Source: Tepidamorphaceae bacterium (GTDB lineage: Bacteria; Pseudomonadota; Alphaproteobacteria; Rhizobiales; Tepidamorphaceae). Taken from it: a DNA stretch of 64,000 nucleotides. The notes under the pieces are model-generated. The model saw nothing but the letters and a program-made list of their open reading frames with translations, was not told the origin of the DNA and searched no databases. The stretch covers positions 94,622 through 158,621 of the forward strand of contig JANQNT010000008.1 in assembly GCA_028279445.1 (NCBI GenBank), in the 5' to 3' direction. Positions 29,984 to 39,572 of this stretch are shown here, one piece after another. Numbering within the stretch: the stretch's first letter is position 1; each line of letters opens with the position of its first letter. A program made the translations under genes and the position numbers.

Positions 29984-32576
29984 TCACGATCCTCTGCGGG
30001 ACGACGATAATGCGGCGCGGCTCCGCCCCGCCCAGTGCTTTTCGCACACCCTCAAGCGCGAGAACAGCCCTTTCGATCTCTTGCGTCTCGGCATCGCGAG
30101 CCACGGTCAGCTCGTCGCGCTTCTTGCCGTTGACCTGAACCGGCAGGACGATGGTGTCCTCGACCAGCATCGCCGGGTCGACGTCCGGCCAGGGGCTTGC
30201 CGCGAGCATCTCGTCGTGGCCGAGCGCCTGCCAGCATTCCTCCGCCAGGTGCGGCACCATCGGGGCCGACATGCGCACCATCAGTTCCACCGCCTCGCGA
30301 AGGGTGGCCGGAAGATCCGCCGGCGCATCGCCGCCGCGGGCGGCCTGAAGGGCCGACGTTATGGTGTTGGCCAGCTCATAGACATGGGCAACGGCGCGGT
30401 TGAAGCGCAGATGCTCGATGTCCTGGCTGACGCTGGCAAGCGCCTTGTGGGCGGCCTTGCGAACCGCCAAGGCCTGGGGCGAAATGGCATCCGCCCTGGC
30501 GCCCGCGTCGGTCTGCGCAACCTCCGCCACCATGCGCCAGATGCGCTGAACCAGCCGCCATGCGCCTTCGATGCCGGCCTGGGTCCACTCGCTGTCGCGC
30601 TCCGGCGGCGTGTCGGACAGCATGAACCAGCGCGCCGCGTCGACGCCGTAGGTATCGACGATCTCCTCCGGGGAGACGACGTTGCGCTTCGACTTCGACA
30701 TCTTCTCGATCGGGCCGACGCTGACTGCCGCACCGGTTCCGGCATGGCGGACCGTGCCGTCGTCGCCGCGGGTCACCTCGTGGGGGAACAGCCAGTTGCC
30801 ATCGTCGTCCTGATAGGTCTCGTGGACGATCATGCCCTGCGTGAACAGTCCGTCGAAGGGCTCCGCCAGATCGAGGTGGCCGCAGGCCTGCATGGCGCGG
30901 GTGAAGAAGCGGGCGTAGAGCAGATGCAGGATGGCATGCTCGATGCCGCCGATATACTGGTCCACGGGCAGCCAGTAATTGGCGATCTTTGCGTCGAGCG
31001 GCGTGTCCGCGCGCGGCGTGCAGAACCGCGCGAAATACCATGACGAATCGACGAAGGTGTCCATGGTGTCGGTTTCCCGCAGGGCAGGCTTGCCGCATTG
31101 CGGGCAATCGACATGCTTCCAGGTCGGGTGATGGTCGAGCGGATTGCCGGGCGTGTCGAAATTGGCGTCGTCGGGCAGCAGCACCGGCAACTGATCGGCA
31201 GGGACCGGCACCGTGCCGCACGTCTCGCAGTGGATCATCGGGATCGGGCAGCCCCAGTAGCGCTGCCGGGAGACGCCCCAGTCGCGCAGCCGGAAATTCA
31301 CCGTGCGCTTGCCTTTGTCCGTCGCTTCGAAGCGCTCGGCGATCGCTTGCTTGGCCTCGGCGACGGACATCCCGTTGAGGAAGTCGGAGTTGATCAGGAC
31401 GGTGTCGTCCGCTTCCTTCTGCAGATAGGCCTCGTCGGCGATCTGGAAGGCCTCCGCGTCGCCTCCGGCGGGCATCACCACCGGGATGACGGGCAGGCCG
31501 TATTTGCGCGCGAAGTCGAGGTCGCGCTGGTCATGGCCGGGGCAGCCGAAGATCGCGCCTTCGCCATAGCCCATCAGCACGAAGTTGGCCGCGTAGACCG
31601 GCAGCCTGAGCCCATCGATGAAGGGATGACGGGCATAGAGCCCGAGCGGTACGCCGCGCTTCTCGGTGCGTTCGATGGCCTCCTCGCTGGTGCCGAGTGC
31701 TGCAAAATCCTTGCGGAAGGCGGCAAGCCCGGCCACGTCCGCCTCGTGCCTGACGGCAAGCGGATGGTCCGGCGAGACGGCGCAGAAGGATGCGCCGAAA
31801 ATGGTGTCGTGGCGCGTGGTGTAGACAGTGAGCGTTTCGTCGATGAGGTTGCCGTCTTGGTCTTCCAGATCGAAGCTGAAGGTCAGTCCCTCGGAACGGC
31901 CGATCCAGTTCTTCTGCATCAGCCGGACCTTGTCGGGCCAACGCTCAAGTGTTTCGAGGCTTGCCAGGAGCTCCTCGGAGAATGCGGTGATTTTCAGAAA
32001 CCACTGGGAGAGCTTGCGTTTTTCGACCGGAGCGCCGGAGCGCCAGCCGCATCCGTCGATCACCTGTTCATTGGCGAGCACCGTCTGGTCGACGGGGTCC
32101 CAGTTGACGTCGCTCTCCTTGCGGTAGGCGAGGCCCTGCTTGAAGAAGTCGACGAAAAGCTGCTGCTGATGGGCATAATAACCGGGATGGCAGGTGGCCA
32201 GCTCGCGGTCCCAGTCGAGCGACAGGCCGAGCAGCTTGAGCTGGCTGCGCATCGTGTCGATGTTCTCGTAGGTCCAGGCGCGTGGATGGACCTTGCGTTC
32301 CATCGCCGCGTTTTCCGCCGGCAGCCCGAAGGCGTCCCAGCCCATGGGATGCAGCACGTTGAAGCCCTTGGCGCGCTTGTAGCGGGCGACCACGTCGCCC
32401 ATCACGTAGTTGCGTCCGTGGCCAATGTGAATCTTGCCCGACGGGTAGGGGAACATCTCCAGGACGTAGTATTTCGGGCGCTGCGGATCGTCCTCGGCGC
32501 GAAACACGTTCCGCTCGTCCCAGATGCGCTGCCATTTCGGTTCGACAGCGCGTGCGTTGTAACGCTCAACCGACAT
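29970..32576 (-). CDS. leuS: Leucyl-tRNA synthetase
   Basis: Charges tRNA-Leu. The 868-aa class I enzyme has [19 protein letters not shown] (HIGH), an editing domain with the TTRHDT region, the KMSKSK signature ([11 protein letters not shown]) and a C-terminal tRNA-binding domain. The start [16 protein letters not shown] at 32576 was chosen by family alignment; further codons upstream run antisense to the YggS gene. It heads the leuS-lptE-holA unit. Confidence 0.97.
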   Translation of the reverse strand: MSVERYNARAVEPKWQRIWDERNVFRAEDDPQRPKYYVLEMFPYPSGKIHIGHGRNYVMGDVVARYKRAKGFNVLHPMGWDAFGLPAENAAMERKVHPRAWTYENIDTMRSQLKLLGLSLDWDRELATCHPGYYAHQQQLFVDFFKQGLAYRKESDVNWDPVDQTVLANEQVIDGCGWRSGAPVEKRKLSQWFLKITAFSEELLASLETLERWPDKVRLMQKNWIGRSEGLTFSFDLEDQDGNLIDETLTVYTTRHDTIFGASFCAVSPDHPLAVRHEADVAGLAAFRKDFAALGTSEEAIERTEKRGVPLGLYARHPFIDGLRLPVYAANFVLMGYGEGAIFGCPGHDQRDLDFARKYGLPVIPVVMPAGGDAEAFQIADEAYLQKEADDTVLINSDFLNGMSVAEAKQAIAERFEATDKGKRTVNFRLRDWGVSRQRYWGCPIPMIHCETCGTVPVPADQLPVLLPDDANFDTPGNPLDHHPTWKHVDCPQCGKPALRETDTMDTFVDSSWYFARFCTPRADTPLDAKIANYWLPVDQYIGGIEHAILHLLYARFFTRAMQACGHLDLAEPFDGLFTQGMIVHETYQDDDGNWLFPHEVTRGDDGTVRHAGTGAAVSVGPIEKMSKSKRNVVSPEEIVDTYGVDAARWFMLSDTPPERDSEWTQAGIEGAWRLVQRIWRMVAEVAQTDAGARADAISPQALAVRKAAHKALASVSQDIEHLRFNRAVAHVYELANTITSALQAARGGDAPADLPATLREAVELMVRMSAPMVPHLAEECWQALGHDEMLAASPWPDVDPAMLVEDTIVLPVQVNGKKRDELTVARDAETQEIERAVLALEGVRKALGGAEPRRIIVVPQRIVNVVA

Positions 32577-32742
32577 TGTTACGGATACGTCCTGATGCTG
32601 CGCCCGACGGGCGACCGCGATCGTTGACGAAAGCAGGCGACGCGGTGGTTTCAAGCTTTGGCGATGCCAAGCTCTGGCGATGCATAATGGAAGGACACCG
32701 CGTCGAGCAACCCCGAGCTCGCGCGGCGAAGCAGGTTTGGCG

Positions 32743-33453
32743 ATGAGTGTTGCCATCGGAACAGACGTCGGCGAACGGCTTGCCGGTGTAACCGACAAAA
32801 TCGCCGCAGCCGCAAAGCTGGCCGGCCGTTGCGCCGGTTCGGTCACCCTGGTTGCGGTCTCCAAGACGTTCGAGCCGCGAGCCATCCGCCCGGCGCTTGA
32901 GGCCGGCCACCGGGTGTTCGGCGAAAACCGCGTGCAGGAGGCCCAGGGCAAATGGCCGGAGCTACGCGCCGATTTTCCCGATCTGGAGCTGCATCTGATC
33001 GGGCCGCTGCAGTCCAACAAAGCCAAGGATGCGCTCGAGCTGTTCGACGTTATCGAGAGTGTCGACCGGGAGAAGATCGCGGCAACCCTTGCTCGCGAGA
33101 TCGGGAAACGGCGCGAACAGGGCGATGCCGCCGCACCGCGGCTGCTCGTCCAGGTCAATACGGGCGCGGAGCCGCAGAAGGCCGGTGTGTTGCCGGCCGA
33201 GACGGCGCAATTCGTCGCGCGCTGCCGCGACGTTCATGGCCTCGATATCGAAGGGTTGATGTGCATTCCGCCTGTCGACGAACCGCCGGGGCCGCATTTC
33301 GCGCTGTTGAAGACGCTGGCCGACGAGAGCGGCCTTGCCGTCGTCAGCATGGGCATGAGCGCCGATTACGAGGATGCGGTGATGCTCGGCGCCACCCATG
33401 TGCGCGTCGGCAGCGCCATCTTCGGGCCGCGCACACCGCGTCTGGCCGCGTGA
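32743..33453 (+). CDS. YggS-family PLP-binding protein (PLPHP)
   Basis: Single-domain alanine-racemase-like barrel that binds pyridoxal 5'-phosphate and affects its homeostasis; no enzyme reaction is known. The 236-aa protein has [12 protein letters not shown] (PLP Lys), [50 protein letters not shown] and VRVGSAIFG, all family hallmarks. The ATG at 32743 matches the usual N-terminus. It diverges from leuS. Confidence 0.95.
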   Translation: MSVAIGTDVGERLAGVTDKIAAAAKLAGRCAGSVTLVAVSKTFEPRAIRPALEAGHRVFGENRVQEAQGKWPELRADFPDLELHLIGPLQSNKAKDALELFDVIESVDREKIAATLAREIGKRREQGDAAAPRLLVQVNTGAEPQKAGVLPAETAQFVARCRDVHGLDIEGLMCIPPVDEPPGPHFALLKTLADESGLAVVSMGMSADYEDAVMLGATHVRVGSAIFGPRTPRLAA

Positions 33454-33472
33454 GGGGTACGACCCGCGCCGA

Positions 33473-34156
33473 TCAGATGCCTTCGCCCTCGACCTCGGTC
33501 TCCAGCGCGTCGATCGAGTCCCTGACGTTGCCGAGATAGGGGTGGACCGCCAGCGCCCGGCGGAAGGCTTCGAGCGCGCCGCGTTTCTGGCCGACTTCCT
33601 GCAGGATCAGCCCAAGCCCGCTCAGGGCGCCGAAATGGCGTGGTTCCAGCTCGAGCACCTTGAGAATGTCGCGCATCGCGCGGTCATAATCGTCGATCAG
33701 GTAGTACAGCGTGGCGCGTTTGTTCCAGCCCTCGGCATAGGCCGGCCGCATCTCCACGATGGCGTCGAGCAGTTCCAGGGCAATGCCATAGTCCTTGGAG
33801 TCCATGGCGCCGACGGCGCGCACCATCAGCAGATCGACGGTGTCGCTGCCCGATTCCAGCCAGGCTTGCAGGACGGATTGCTCGATACGGCTGGCGGTTT
33901 CGCTGTCGGGCGCGTTGGCAAGCGCCTCAAGCAACCCGTCGATCTGGCTGATTTCCGATTCGGCGATGCCGTCGGTTTCGCTGGCCTCACCGGCCTCGCC
34001 GGGTTCCACCAGCGGCATCTCTTCCACCGTCGGATGTTCGCTGAAACCCTCGTATCCGTCGGGTTGCTCGGCTAGCGCCGGCAGCGCCAACAGCATCGCA
34101 AGGCCCGATACAAGGACCCCGCAGCGTCGGCGGATCGGTGGAATCGCGCTGATCAT
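33473..34156 (-). CDS. Periplasmic TPR protein
   Basis: A 227-aa protein with a signal peptide (RRRCGVLVSGLAMLLALPALA, cleaved before EQPDG), an acidic Glu/Pro/Gly linker of about 50 residues, and three or so tetratricopeptide repeats: KDYGIALELLDAIVEMRPAY, AEGWNKRATLYYLIDDYDRA, HFGALSGLGLILQEVGQKRGA. It is probably a scaffold in the envelope; partner unknown. The ATG at 34156 gives a clean signal peptide; a further ATG at 34198 would add 14 Arg-rich residues. It converges on the YggS gene. Confidence 0.85.
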   Translation of the reverse strand: MISAIPPIRRRCGVLVSGLAMLLALPALAEQPDGYEGFSEHPTVEEMPLVEPGEAGEASETDGIAESEISQIDGLLEALANAPDSETASRIEQSVLQAWLESGSDTVDLLMVRAVGAMDSKDYGIALELLDAIVEMRPAYAEGWNKRATLYYLIDDYDRAMRDILKVLELEPRHFGALSGLGLILQEVGQKRGALEAFRRALAVHPYLGNVRDSIDALETEVEGEGI

Positions 34157-34262
34157 GCGCGCAATGTGGCGACGGCGCCGCCGCCGGTCAAATGACAAAG
34201 GGGTCAGACAGACGCGTTCGCCCGGCGCGGATCGGTCGCGTCGGTTCGATACGGCCCCGACG

Positions 34263-34388
34263 TCAGCCCTGGCGTACCTTGAAGCGGGGATTGCGCTTGT
34301 TGATGATGTAAACGCGGCCCTTGCGGCGAACCAGCCGGTTCTCGCGGTGGCGGGTGCGCAGTGCTCGGATTGAATTGCGGATCTTCAT
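34263..34388 (-). CDS. rpmJ: 50S ribosomal protein L36
   Basis: A 41-aa [23 protein letters not shown], then [21 protein letters not shown]. This is the longer, Cys-free form of L36 common in alphaproteobacteria, similar to the zinc-independent YkgO paralog of E. coli. It lacks the CXXC-type zinc ligands of classic L36. Its high Arg/Lys content and KGRVYIIN core are diagnostic. It stands alone between a TPR gene and a tRNA. Whether a second, Cys-containing rpmJ exists elsewhere cannot be seen. Confidence 0.93.
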   Translation of the reverse strand: MKIRNSIRALRTRHRENRLVRRKGRVYIINKRNPRFKVRQG

Positions 34389-34507
34389 CGCTGTTGCCGT
34401 CTCGTCTCAAGTCGCAGCGCGCCGAATGGCCGCGCGATGGCTGTTTCCGGTTGCCGTCACCTGATCGTCTCGACGGCGGTATCTGCAGATGCCGGCCAAG
34501 CGGGAAA

Positions 34508-34582
34508 TGGTGGGCGTGACTGGGATTGAACCAGTGACCCCTACGATGTCAACGTAGTGCTCTCCCGCTGAGCTACACGCCC
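34508..34582 (-). tRNA. tRNA-Val(GAC)
   Basis: 75 nt including encoded CCA. The acceptor stem pairs GGGCGTG with CACGCCC, the D arm has GCTCAGCGGGAGAGC, the anticodon stem-loop is CTACG-TTGACAT-CGTAG with anticodon GAC, and the T arm is ACTGG-TTCAATC-CCAGT. All stems are Watson-Crick paired apart from normal positions. It reads GTC/GTT valine codons. Confidence 0.97.
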
Positions 34583-34873
34583 ATTTCCGTGCACGGCCAA
34601 GCCAAGGTGCAATCGGGCGAGCGATATAGCCTCAACTGTCGGATTTGCGCAACCCCGCCACCCTCTTGCACTTGCCGCATCGCTCGGATAGACCGACGCG
34701 GATTTCGTCGCCATCGGTTGAGCCTTTGCCGCTGCTGGCGCCGCACCGCCGGCCGGACTGACCGTGCAGCCGCTCGAAGGTGAGCGCGGGGGCCGAATGG
34801 CGGGTGAGAATTCAGGCATCGCAAGCGGAGCCGGCTGCGGCCCCGGACGATTGCCAGACAAGGAGTTTCCGAC

Positions 34874-35155
34874 ATGTCGAGCACGTTCGACACCGTCTCC
34901 GGTATCATCTCCGAGACATGCGATATCGAGAAGGACACCATCAAGGCCGACAGCCATGTCATCGATGATCTCGGCATCGACAGCCTCGACTTCCTCGATG
35001 TGGTGTTCGCCGTCGACAAGGCCTTCGGCATCAAGATCCCGCACGAGAAGTGGACCGAGGAGATCAACGAGGGTCGCGCGTCGGCGGAGGACTATTTCAT
35101 CCTGTCCAACCTGTGCACGCGCATCGACGAGCTGGTCGCCGAAAAGGCGGCCTGA
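34874..35155 (+). CDS. acpXL: Very-long-chain acyl carrier protein AcpXL
   Basis: Special carrier protein on which the C28 hydroxy fatty acid of rhizobial lipid A is built and transferred. The 93-aa protein has the phosphopantetheine Ser37 in [20 protein letters not shown], and differs from AcpP by the longer C-terminus ([23 protein letters not shown]). It is preceded by AAGGAG. It heads a six-gene rightward cluster running to lpxXL. The 290 nt before it hold no gene beyond the tRNA and should contain the promoter, which I could not pin down. Confidence 0.95.
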   Translation: MSSTFDTVSGIISETCDIEKDTIKADSHVIDDLGIDSLDFLDVVFAVDKAFGIKIPHEKWTEEINEGRASAEDYFILSNLCTRIDELVAEKAA

Positions 35156-35228
35156 TGCGTCAGCGGCGGTGATGTGCCTGACCCAGTTATCACTTGGCGC
35201 GCGTCACGACGCCGATCGGCTCTGAGCT

Positions 35229-35678
35229 ATGCGTCTTGAGTATTTCCAGATGCTCGACTCAATCGTCGCGCTTGGCGACGACGAGATCGAAACGCGCGCC
35301 ATCGTGCCCGACGACAGCACCGTTTTCGAGGGCCACTTTCCAGGCCACCCCCTGATGCCTGGCGTACTGTTGATCGAAACCATGGCGCAGACCTGCGGCA
35401 CCATGGTGATGGCGGCGCATTCCTACGAACGCCTGCCGCTTCTGGTCGGCGTCAAGGATGCCAAGCTGCGCCAGTTCGTGGCGCCGAAGACCGAGATCAC
35501 CGGACGCGGCAAGCTGGAGCATGCCGGTTCGGGATACGCGGTCGCCAAGGGGGAACTGCTGGTCGAGGGCAAGCGCGTCGCCAATGCGCAGCTCACCTAT
35601 ACGCTGATCAAATGGCCGGCGCCGGAGTTGCGCGATTTCATGGTGGCGCATATCGGTGAGTTGAAGGCGTCGAGCTGA
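35229..35678 (+). CDS. fabZXL: FabZ-like 3-hydroxyacyl-ACP dehydratase of the AcpXL pathway
   Basis: A 149-aa hotdog-fold protein with the catalytic motif GHFPGHPLMPGVLLIETMAQTCG; the His and the Glu of IETMAQ are the active-site pair in FabZ. It presumably dehydrates 3-hydroxyacyl chains during very-long-chain elongation on AcpXL. It follows acpXL by 73 nt and is read in the same direction as the fabF genes. Assignment rests on the motif and on the cluster order known from Rhizobium and Sinorhizobium. Confidence 0.92.
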   Translation: MRLEYFQMLDSIVALGDDEIETRAIVPDDSTVFEGHFPGHPLMPGVLLIETMAQTCGTMVMAAHSYERLPLLVGVKDAKLRQFVAPKTEITGRGKLEHAGSGYAVAKGELLVEGKRVANAQLTYTLIKWPAPELRDFMVAHIGELKASS

Positions 35679-35772
35679 TCCGCGCCGCCTACACGCTCGC
35701 GGCACACTGTGCCCCGCGCCACACTGTGCTATGACGGCTGAAACCGATTATCCCACCGGGTCTCAAGACCAC

Positions 35773-36963
35773 ATGACAAACGACGTCTGGATTACCGGCA
35801 TCGGACTGACCTCAAGTCTGGGCGAAGGACGCGATGCGCATTGGCAGGCGCTCAATGCCGGCACCGGCCCGGTGCTCGATCGCCAGTGCATTTCTCCGTA
35901 TGCCTTCCATCCGATGGCCGAGCTCGATCTCTCCCTGCAGATCCCCAAGCGCGGCGATCAGCGGCAGATGGAGCCGTGGCAGCGCTACGGCGTCTATACG
36001 GCGGGGCTGGCGCTCGACGATGCAAACGTCAAGGACGACCCTGATCTGCTGTCGCGGATGGACATGATCGTCGCGGCCGGCGGTGGCGAGCGCGACATCG
36101 CCGTCGACAACCAGATCATGAGCGAGCTCTTGAAGAGCAACGACCGCGCCAAGTTGCTGATCGAGCGGCTGTCGAACGAGCTGCGGCCGACGCTGTTCCT
36201 GGCGCAACTGCCCAATCTCGTTGCCGGCAATATCTCCATCGTGCACGGCGTGACCGGCTCATCGCGCACCTTCATGGGCGAAGAGGCCGCTGGCCACGAT
36301 GCCGTACGCACGGCCCATGCGCGGGTTGCGGCCGGGCAAAGCCGCATCTGTCTCGTGGGCGGCGCCTTCAACGCGGCGCGCGAGGACATGCTGCTGCTGT
36401 TCGAGATGGTCTCCGGCAACTGGCTTGGCGAGGCGGACAGCGTTTGGGCGCGTGATACCGGCAACGGCGGCGTGCGGCTTGGCAGCATGGGGGCGTTTCT
36501 GGTGCTGGAGGCGGCCGACCACGCGCGCGCGCGCGGTGCCAGGCCGGTTGCCCGGCTGGAGGCGGTGGTGGCAGATCGCGGTCCGCGCGAAGCCGGCTCG
36601 GTGGGCCGCTCGCTGAGCGCGTTGTGGTCGCGGATCGGCGGCGGCATCGAGGCCGACACGCTCGGTGTCGTCTCCGGTGCCACCGGCATCGCTGGTCAGA
36701 CCGCCGAAGAGCTCGGCTTTCTGGAGACGCTGTCCGGCGCGCCGATCCGTGCTGCGGGCACGCATCTCGGGCACGGGCTCGAAGCACAGTTTCCCGCAAG
36801 TCTCGCCATCGCAGCGCTGTGCATTTCCCACGGCAAGGTGTTTCCCGCCGCCGACGCAAGTGTCGAGACCAACGAGCGTGTGGATGTCGAACGCGCGCTG
36901 GTGACCAGTGTCGGCCACTGGCGCGGCGAGGGTCTGGCCCTTGTGGCGCGGGCCGAAACCTGA
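35773..36963 (+). CDS. fabF2XL: Ketosynthase-like FabF2XL lacking the active-site Cys
   Basis: A 396-aa protein of the beta-ketoacyl-ACP synthase fold (ITGIGLTSSLGEGRDAHW; LGSMGAFLVLEAADHARARGA). At the nucleophile site normal FabF has ACTSG or ACASG; here the stretch is SIVHGVTGSSRTFMGEE, so the Cys is replaced by Val. The first catalytic His (HGTGT in FabF1XL) is also gone (VVSGATGIAGQT). The second survives (THLGHGLEA). It is likely a non-condensing partner of FabF1XL, like a chain-length factor. The start at 35773 (MTNDVWITG) was chosen by homology; an ATG at 35731 is possible. Confidence 0.88.
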   Translation: MTNDVWITGIGLTSSLGEGRDAHWQALNAGTGPVLDRQCISPYAFHPMAELDLSLQIPKRGDQRQMEPWQRYGVYTAGLALDDANVKDDPDLLSRMDMIVAAGGGERDIAVDNQIMSELLKSNDRAKLLIERLSNELRPTLFLAQLPNLVAGNISIVHGVTGSSRTFMGEEAAGHDAVRTAHARVAAGQSRICLVGGAFNAAREDMLLLFEMVSGNWLGEADSVWARDTGNGGVRLGSMGAFLVLEAADHARARGARPVARLEAVVADRGPREAGSVGRSLSALWSRIGGGIEADTLGVVSGATGIAGQTAEELGFLETLSGAPIRAAGTHLGHGLEAQFPASLAIAALCISHGKVFPAADASVETNERVDVERALVTSVGHWRGEGLALVARAET

Positions 36964-37021
36964 CCGCCTATACAAGCCGGTGCGATTGCGCCGATTGCCT
37001 CCACAGAGGACCTGAACAGCC

Positions 37022-38290
37022 ATGAAAGATGCAGCAGGACGTCCCGTTATCGCCGTCACCGGCGCCGGCATCGTCACGTCGCTTGGTGAGGGCAAGCAGG
37101 ACAACTGGTCAGGGCTGACGGCGGGCCGTTCGGGAATCCACGCCATCACGCGATTTCCGACCGAAGGTCTGCGCACCACCATCGGCGGCACCATCGATTT
37201 CGTCGATGTGGAGCCGTTCTGTTGTGCCTCCTTCACCACCGAGATCGCCTCGCGGGCGGCGACGGAAGCGGTCGGTCAATCGGCGATCCGCCCGGTCGGC
37301 GATTTTCCCGGGCCGCTGTTCGTCGCGATGCCGCCGATCGAGATCGAATGGCCGCTGCGCGAGCGTCTGCTGGCGATGGCGGGCAAGGACGACGAGGCCG
37401 ATTATTCCGACCTGCTCGAGGTGGCCTCGAAGGCGCAATCGATCGACTACGAGAATTCGCTCTACGGCTCGGTGGCTGAGCGTCTCGCGAGCACGTTCGG
37501 CACGAAAGGCTCGCCGATCTCGCTGACGACGGCCTGCGCGTCCGGCGCGACGGCGATCCAGCTTGGCGTCGAGGCGATCCGTCGCGGTGAGACCGATGCT
37601 GCACTTGCGGTGGCCGCCGACGGCTCGATGTATCCCGAGACGATGATCCGCTTCTCGCTGCTGTCGGCGCTGTCGACCCAGAACGATGAACCGGAAAAGG
37701 CTGCCAGGCCGTTCTCCAAGAACCGCGACGGTTTCGTCATGGCCGAAGGTGCCGCGGCGCTGGTGCTGGAGAGCTACGAACACGCCAAGGCGCGCGGCGC
37801 CGACATCCTCGGCGTCATCCGCGGTTGCGGCGAGAAGGCGGATTCCTTCCACCGCACCCGGTCGAACCCCGATGGCAAGGCGATCATCGGCGCGCTTCAG
37901 GCCGCGCTGGACGATGCCGGCTGCGCGCCCGACGAGATCGACTACATCAACGCGCACGGCACCGGCACGCCGGAAAACGACAAGATGGAGAACTTCGCGC
38001 TTGGCGAAGTGCTCGGCGAACGCGCCCGAACGGTTCCAATCAGCTCCAACAAGTCGATGATCGGCCACACGCTGACGGCAGCGGGCGCCATCGAGGCGGT
38101 CGCCTCGCTGCTGACGCTCGAGCACCAGCGCATTCCACCAACCATCAACTACGACGTGCCCGATCCGGCGATCGAGCTCGACGTGGTGCCGTTCACCGCG
38201 CGGGACGCTGAGGTTTCCACGGTCTTGTCGAATTCCTTCGGCTTTGGCGGCCAGAACGCCTGTCTGGTGTTTTCCGGCGAGCCGGCTTGA
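37022..38290 (+). CDS. fabF1XL: Active beta-ketoacyl-ACP synthase FabF1XL
   Basis: Condensing enzyme for very-long-chain elongation. The 422-aa protein keeps the full Cys-His-His set: SLTTACASGATAIQ, INAHGTGTPENDKME and SNKSMIGHTLTAAGA. It ends with NSFGFGGQNACLVF, the gatekeeping loop. GAGG upstream and a 58-nt gap from fabF2XL suggest joint expression with its inactive partner. Confidence 0.95.
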   Translation: MKDAAGRPVIAVTGAGIVTSLGEGKQDNWSGLTAGRSGIHAITRFPTEGLRTTIGGTIDFVDVEPFCCASFTTEIASRAATEAVGQSAIRPVGDFPGPLFVAMPPIEIEWPLRERLLAMAGKDDEADYSDLLEVASKAQSIDYENSLYGSVAERLASTFGTKGSPISLTTACASGATAIQLGVEAIRRGETDAALAVAADGSMYPETMIRFSLLSALSTQNDEPEKAARPFSKNRDGFVMAEGAAALVLESYEHAKARGADILGVIRGCGEKADSFHRTRSNPDGKAIIGALQAALDDAGCAPDEIDYINAHGTGTPENDKMENFALGEVLGERARTVPISSNKSMIGHTLTAAGAIEAVASLLTLEHQRIPPTINYDVPDPAIELDVVPFTARDAEVSTVLSNSFGFGGQNACLVFSGEPA

Positions 38291-38355
38291 GGGTTTGTTT
38301 CGAGAGTTCACGGTTCCAGCTCTTCTCCCCGCGGCTTTTTCTTTCCCGGCACCAG

Positions 38356-38420
38356 CCCGCTCCCCCGGCCCAACCACCCCAAGGGTACCCTCGATAGGGT
38401 GGTTGGGCCGGGGCAGCGGG
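38356..38420. repeat. 24-bp near-perfect inverted repeat between fabF1XL and adhXL
   Basis: Left arm 38356-38379 and right arm 38397-38420 pair with one mismatch, around a 17-nt loop. The inner part CCCCGGCCCAACCACCC is perfectly matched. No T-tract follows. A second, 8-bp hairpin (AAGCAAGA ... TCTTGCTT) lies at 38433-38459. The pair fills most of the 241-nt gap in an otherwise compact operon, so it may be a dispersed palindromic element and/or a processing or attenuation site. Confidence 0.75.
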
Positions 38421-38432
38421 TCGGAGTCGCCC

Positions 38433-38459
38433 AAGCAAGAAACCGCAAGCCTCTTGCTT
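38433..38459. repeat. 8-bp hairpin downstream of the long inverted repeat
   Basis: AAGCAAGA, an 11-nt loop, TCTTGCTT. It lies 12 nt after the larger inverted repeat and 73 nt before adhXL. Confidence 0.5.
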
Positions 38460-38531
38460 TGTCGGCACACACGCGCTTGAAGGAGCGCGGCCCCGCGCCG
38501 ATGGAAGTTTTCAAACAACAACGGATCACGC

Positions 38532-39554
38532 ATGCGCGCCTTGCAGCTTACCGGTGAGCGCCAGCTAAACATCGCCGAAGTTCCCGAACCCGATGCGCCC
38601 GGCGCCGGAGAGGTCCAGCTCGCCATAAAGGCGATGTCGCTGAACCATATCGATGTGTGGGGCTGGCGGGGCATGGCCTTCGCCAAGCGCGAACTGCCCA
38701 TCGTCGTCGGCGTCGAGGCGGCTGGTGAAGTCGTGGCGGTCGGCGACGATGTCGCCGATTTCAAGCCCGGCGACAGGGTTGCGACCTATGGCGCGAAGAC
38801 CTGCGGGGTCTGCCGCGCCTGTGTCGAGGGCCGGGACAATCTGTGCGAGAACGTGGCCGGCATCATGGGTTTTCACATCGACGGTTTTGCCCGCGACCGG
38901 CTCAATATCCTGGCCCGCCACTGCGTTGCGGTGCCCGACGGTGTGTCCTGGACCGATGCGGCCTGCACCTCCGTGACCTTCGGCACCACTCAGCACATGC
39001 TGTTCGACAACGCGCGGCTTGAAGCCGGCGAGACGGTTCTGGTGCATGCCGGCGGCAGCGGCGTGGGGTCCTCGGCGATCCTGATGGCCAAGGATGTCGG
39101 CGCGACGGTGATCGCAACGGTTGGCGATCAGGAGAAGGCGGACAAGGCGACCGCGCTTGGTGCCGATCACGTCATCAAATACCGCGAGGAGCGTTTCGAG
39201 GGCCGGGTGCGGCGGCTCACCGCAAAGGCTGGTGTCGACGTGGTGTTCGAGCATGTGGGCGCGGATACCTTCGCCGGCAGCATGCTGTCCTTGAAGAAGG
39301 GCGGCCGGCTGGTCACCTGCGGCTCGACCAGCGGCGTCAGTGCCCAGATCAACCTCTATCAGCTCTTCCAGCAGCAACTGCGCCTGATCGGCAGTTTCGG
39401 TTGTCGTCTGGAGAACATGCGCCAGTCGCTGGAGAAGATGGCGCGCGGTGTGCGTCCGGTGATCGATACGGTCATCCCGCTTGAGGATTTCGCCACGGGT
39501 CTCGACCGGCTTGAAAGCCGCCGCGTCTTCGGGAAGATCGTCGTTACCTTCTGA
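38532..39554 (+). CDS. adhXL: Zinc-type alcohol dehydrogenase-like oxidoreductase of the XL cluster
   Basis: A 340-aa medium-chain dehydrogenase: GroES-like N-terminus (LNHIDVWGWRGMAF; GVEAAGEVVAVGDDVADFKPGDRVA), a structural zinc cluster CGVCRACVEGRDNLC, and a Rossmann domain (VLVHAGGSGVGSSAILMAKDVGATVIAT). It probably handles NAD(P)-linked reduction of an intermediate in 27-hydroxy-C28 acid synthesis, as inferred for the rhizobial adh in the same cluster; the substrate is unproven. It ends 18 nt before lpxXL. Confidence 0.93.
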   Translation: MRALQLTGERQLNIAEVPEPDAPGAGEVQLAIKAMSLNHIDVWGWRGMAFAKRELPIVVGVEAAGEVVAVGDDVADFKPGDRVATYGAKTCGVCRACVEGRDNLCENVAGIMGFHIDGFARDRLNILARHCVAVPDGVSWTDAACTSVTFGTTQHMLFDNARLEAGETVLVHAGGSGVGSSAILMAKDVGATVIATVGDQEKADKATALGADHVIKYREERFEGRVRRLTAKAGVDVVFEHVGADTFAGSMLSLKKGGRLVTCGSTSGVSAQINLYQLFQQQLRLIGSFGCRLENMRQSLEKMARGVRPVIDTVIPLEDFATGLDRLESRRVFGKIVVTF

Positions 39555-39572
39555 CGGCTTGGGTCTGCTTAC

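Noticed and set aside
32577..33158. Upstream extension of leuS by about 190 codons
   Set aside because: It is antisense to the YggS gene and has no synthetase similarity; the LeuS start [15 protein letters not shown] is at 32576.
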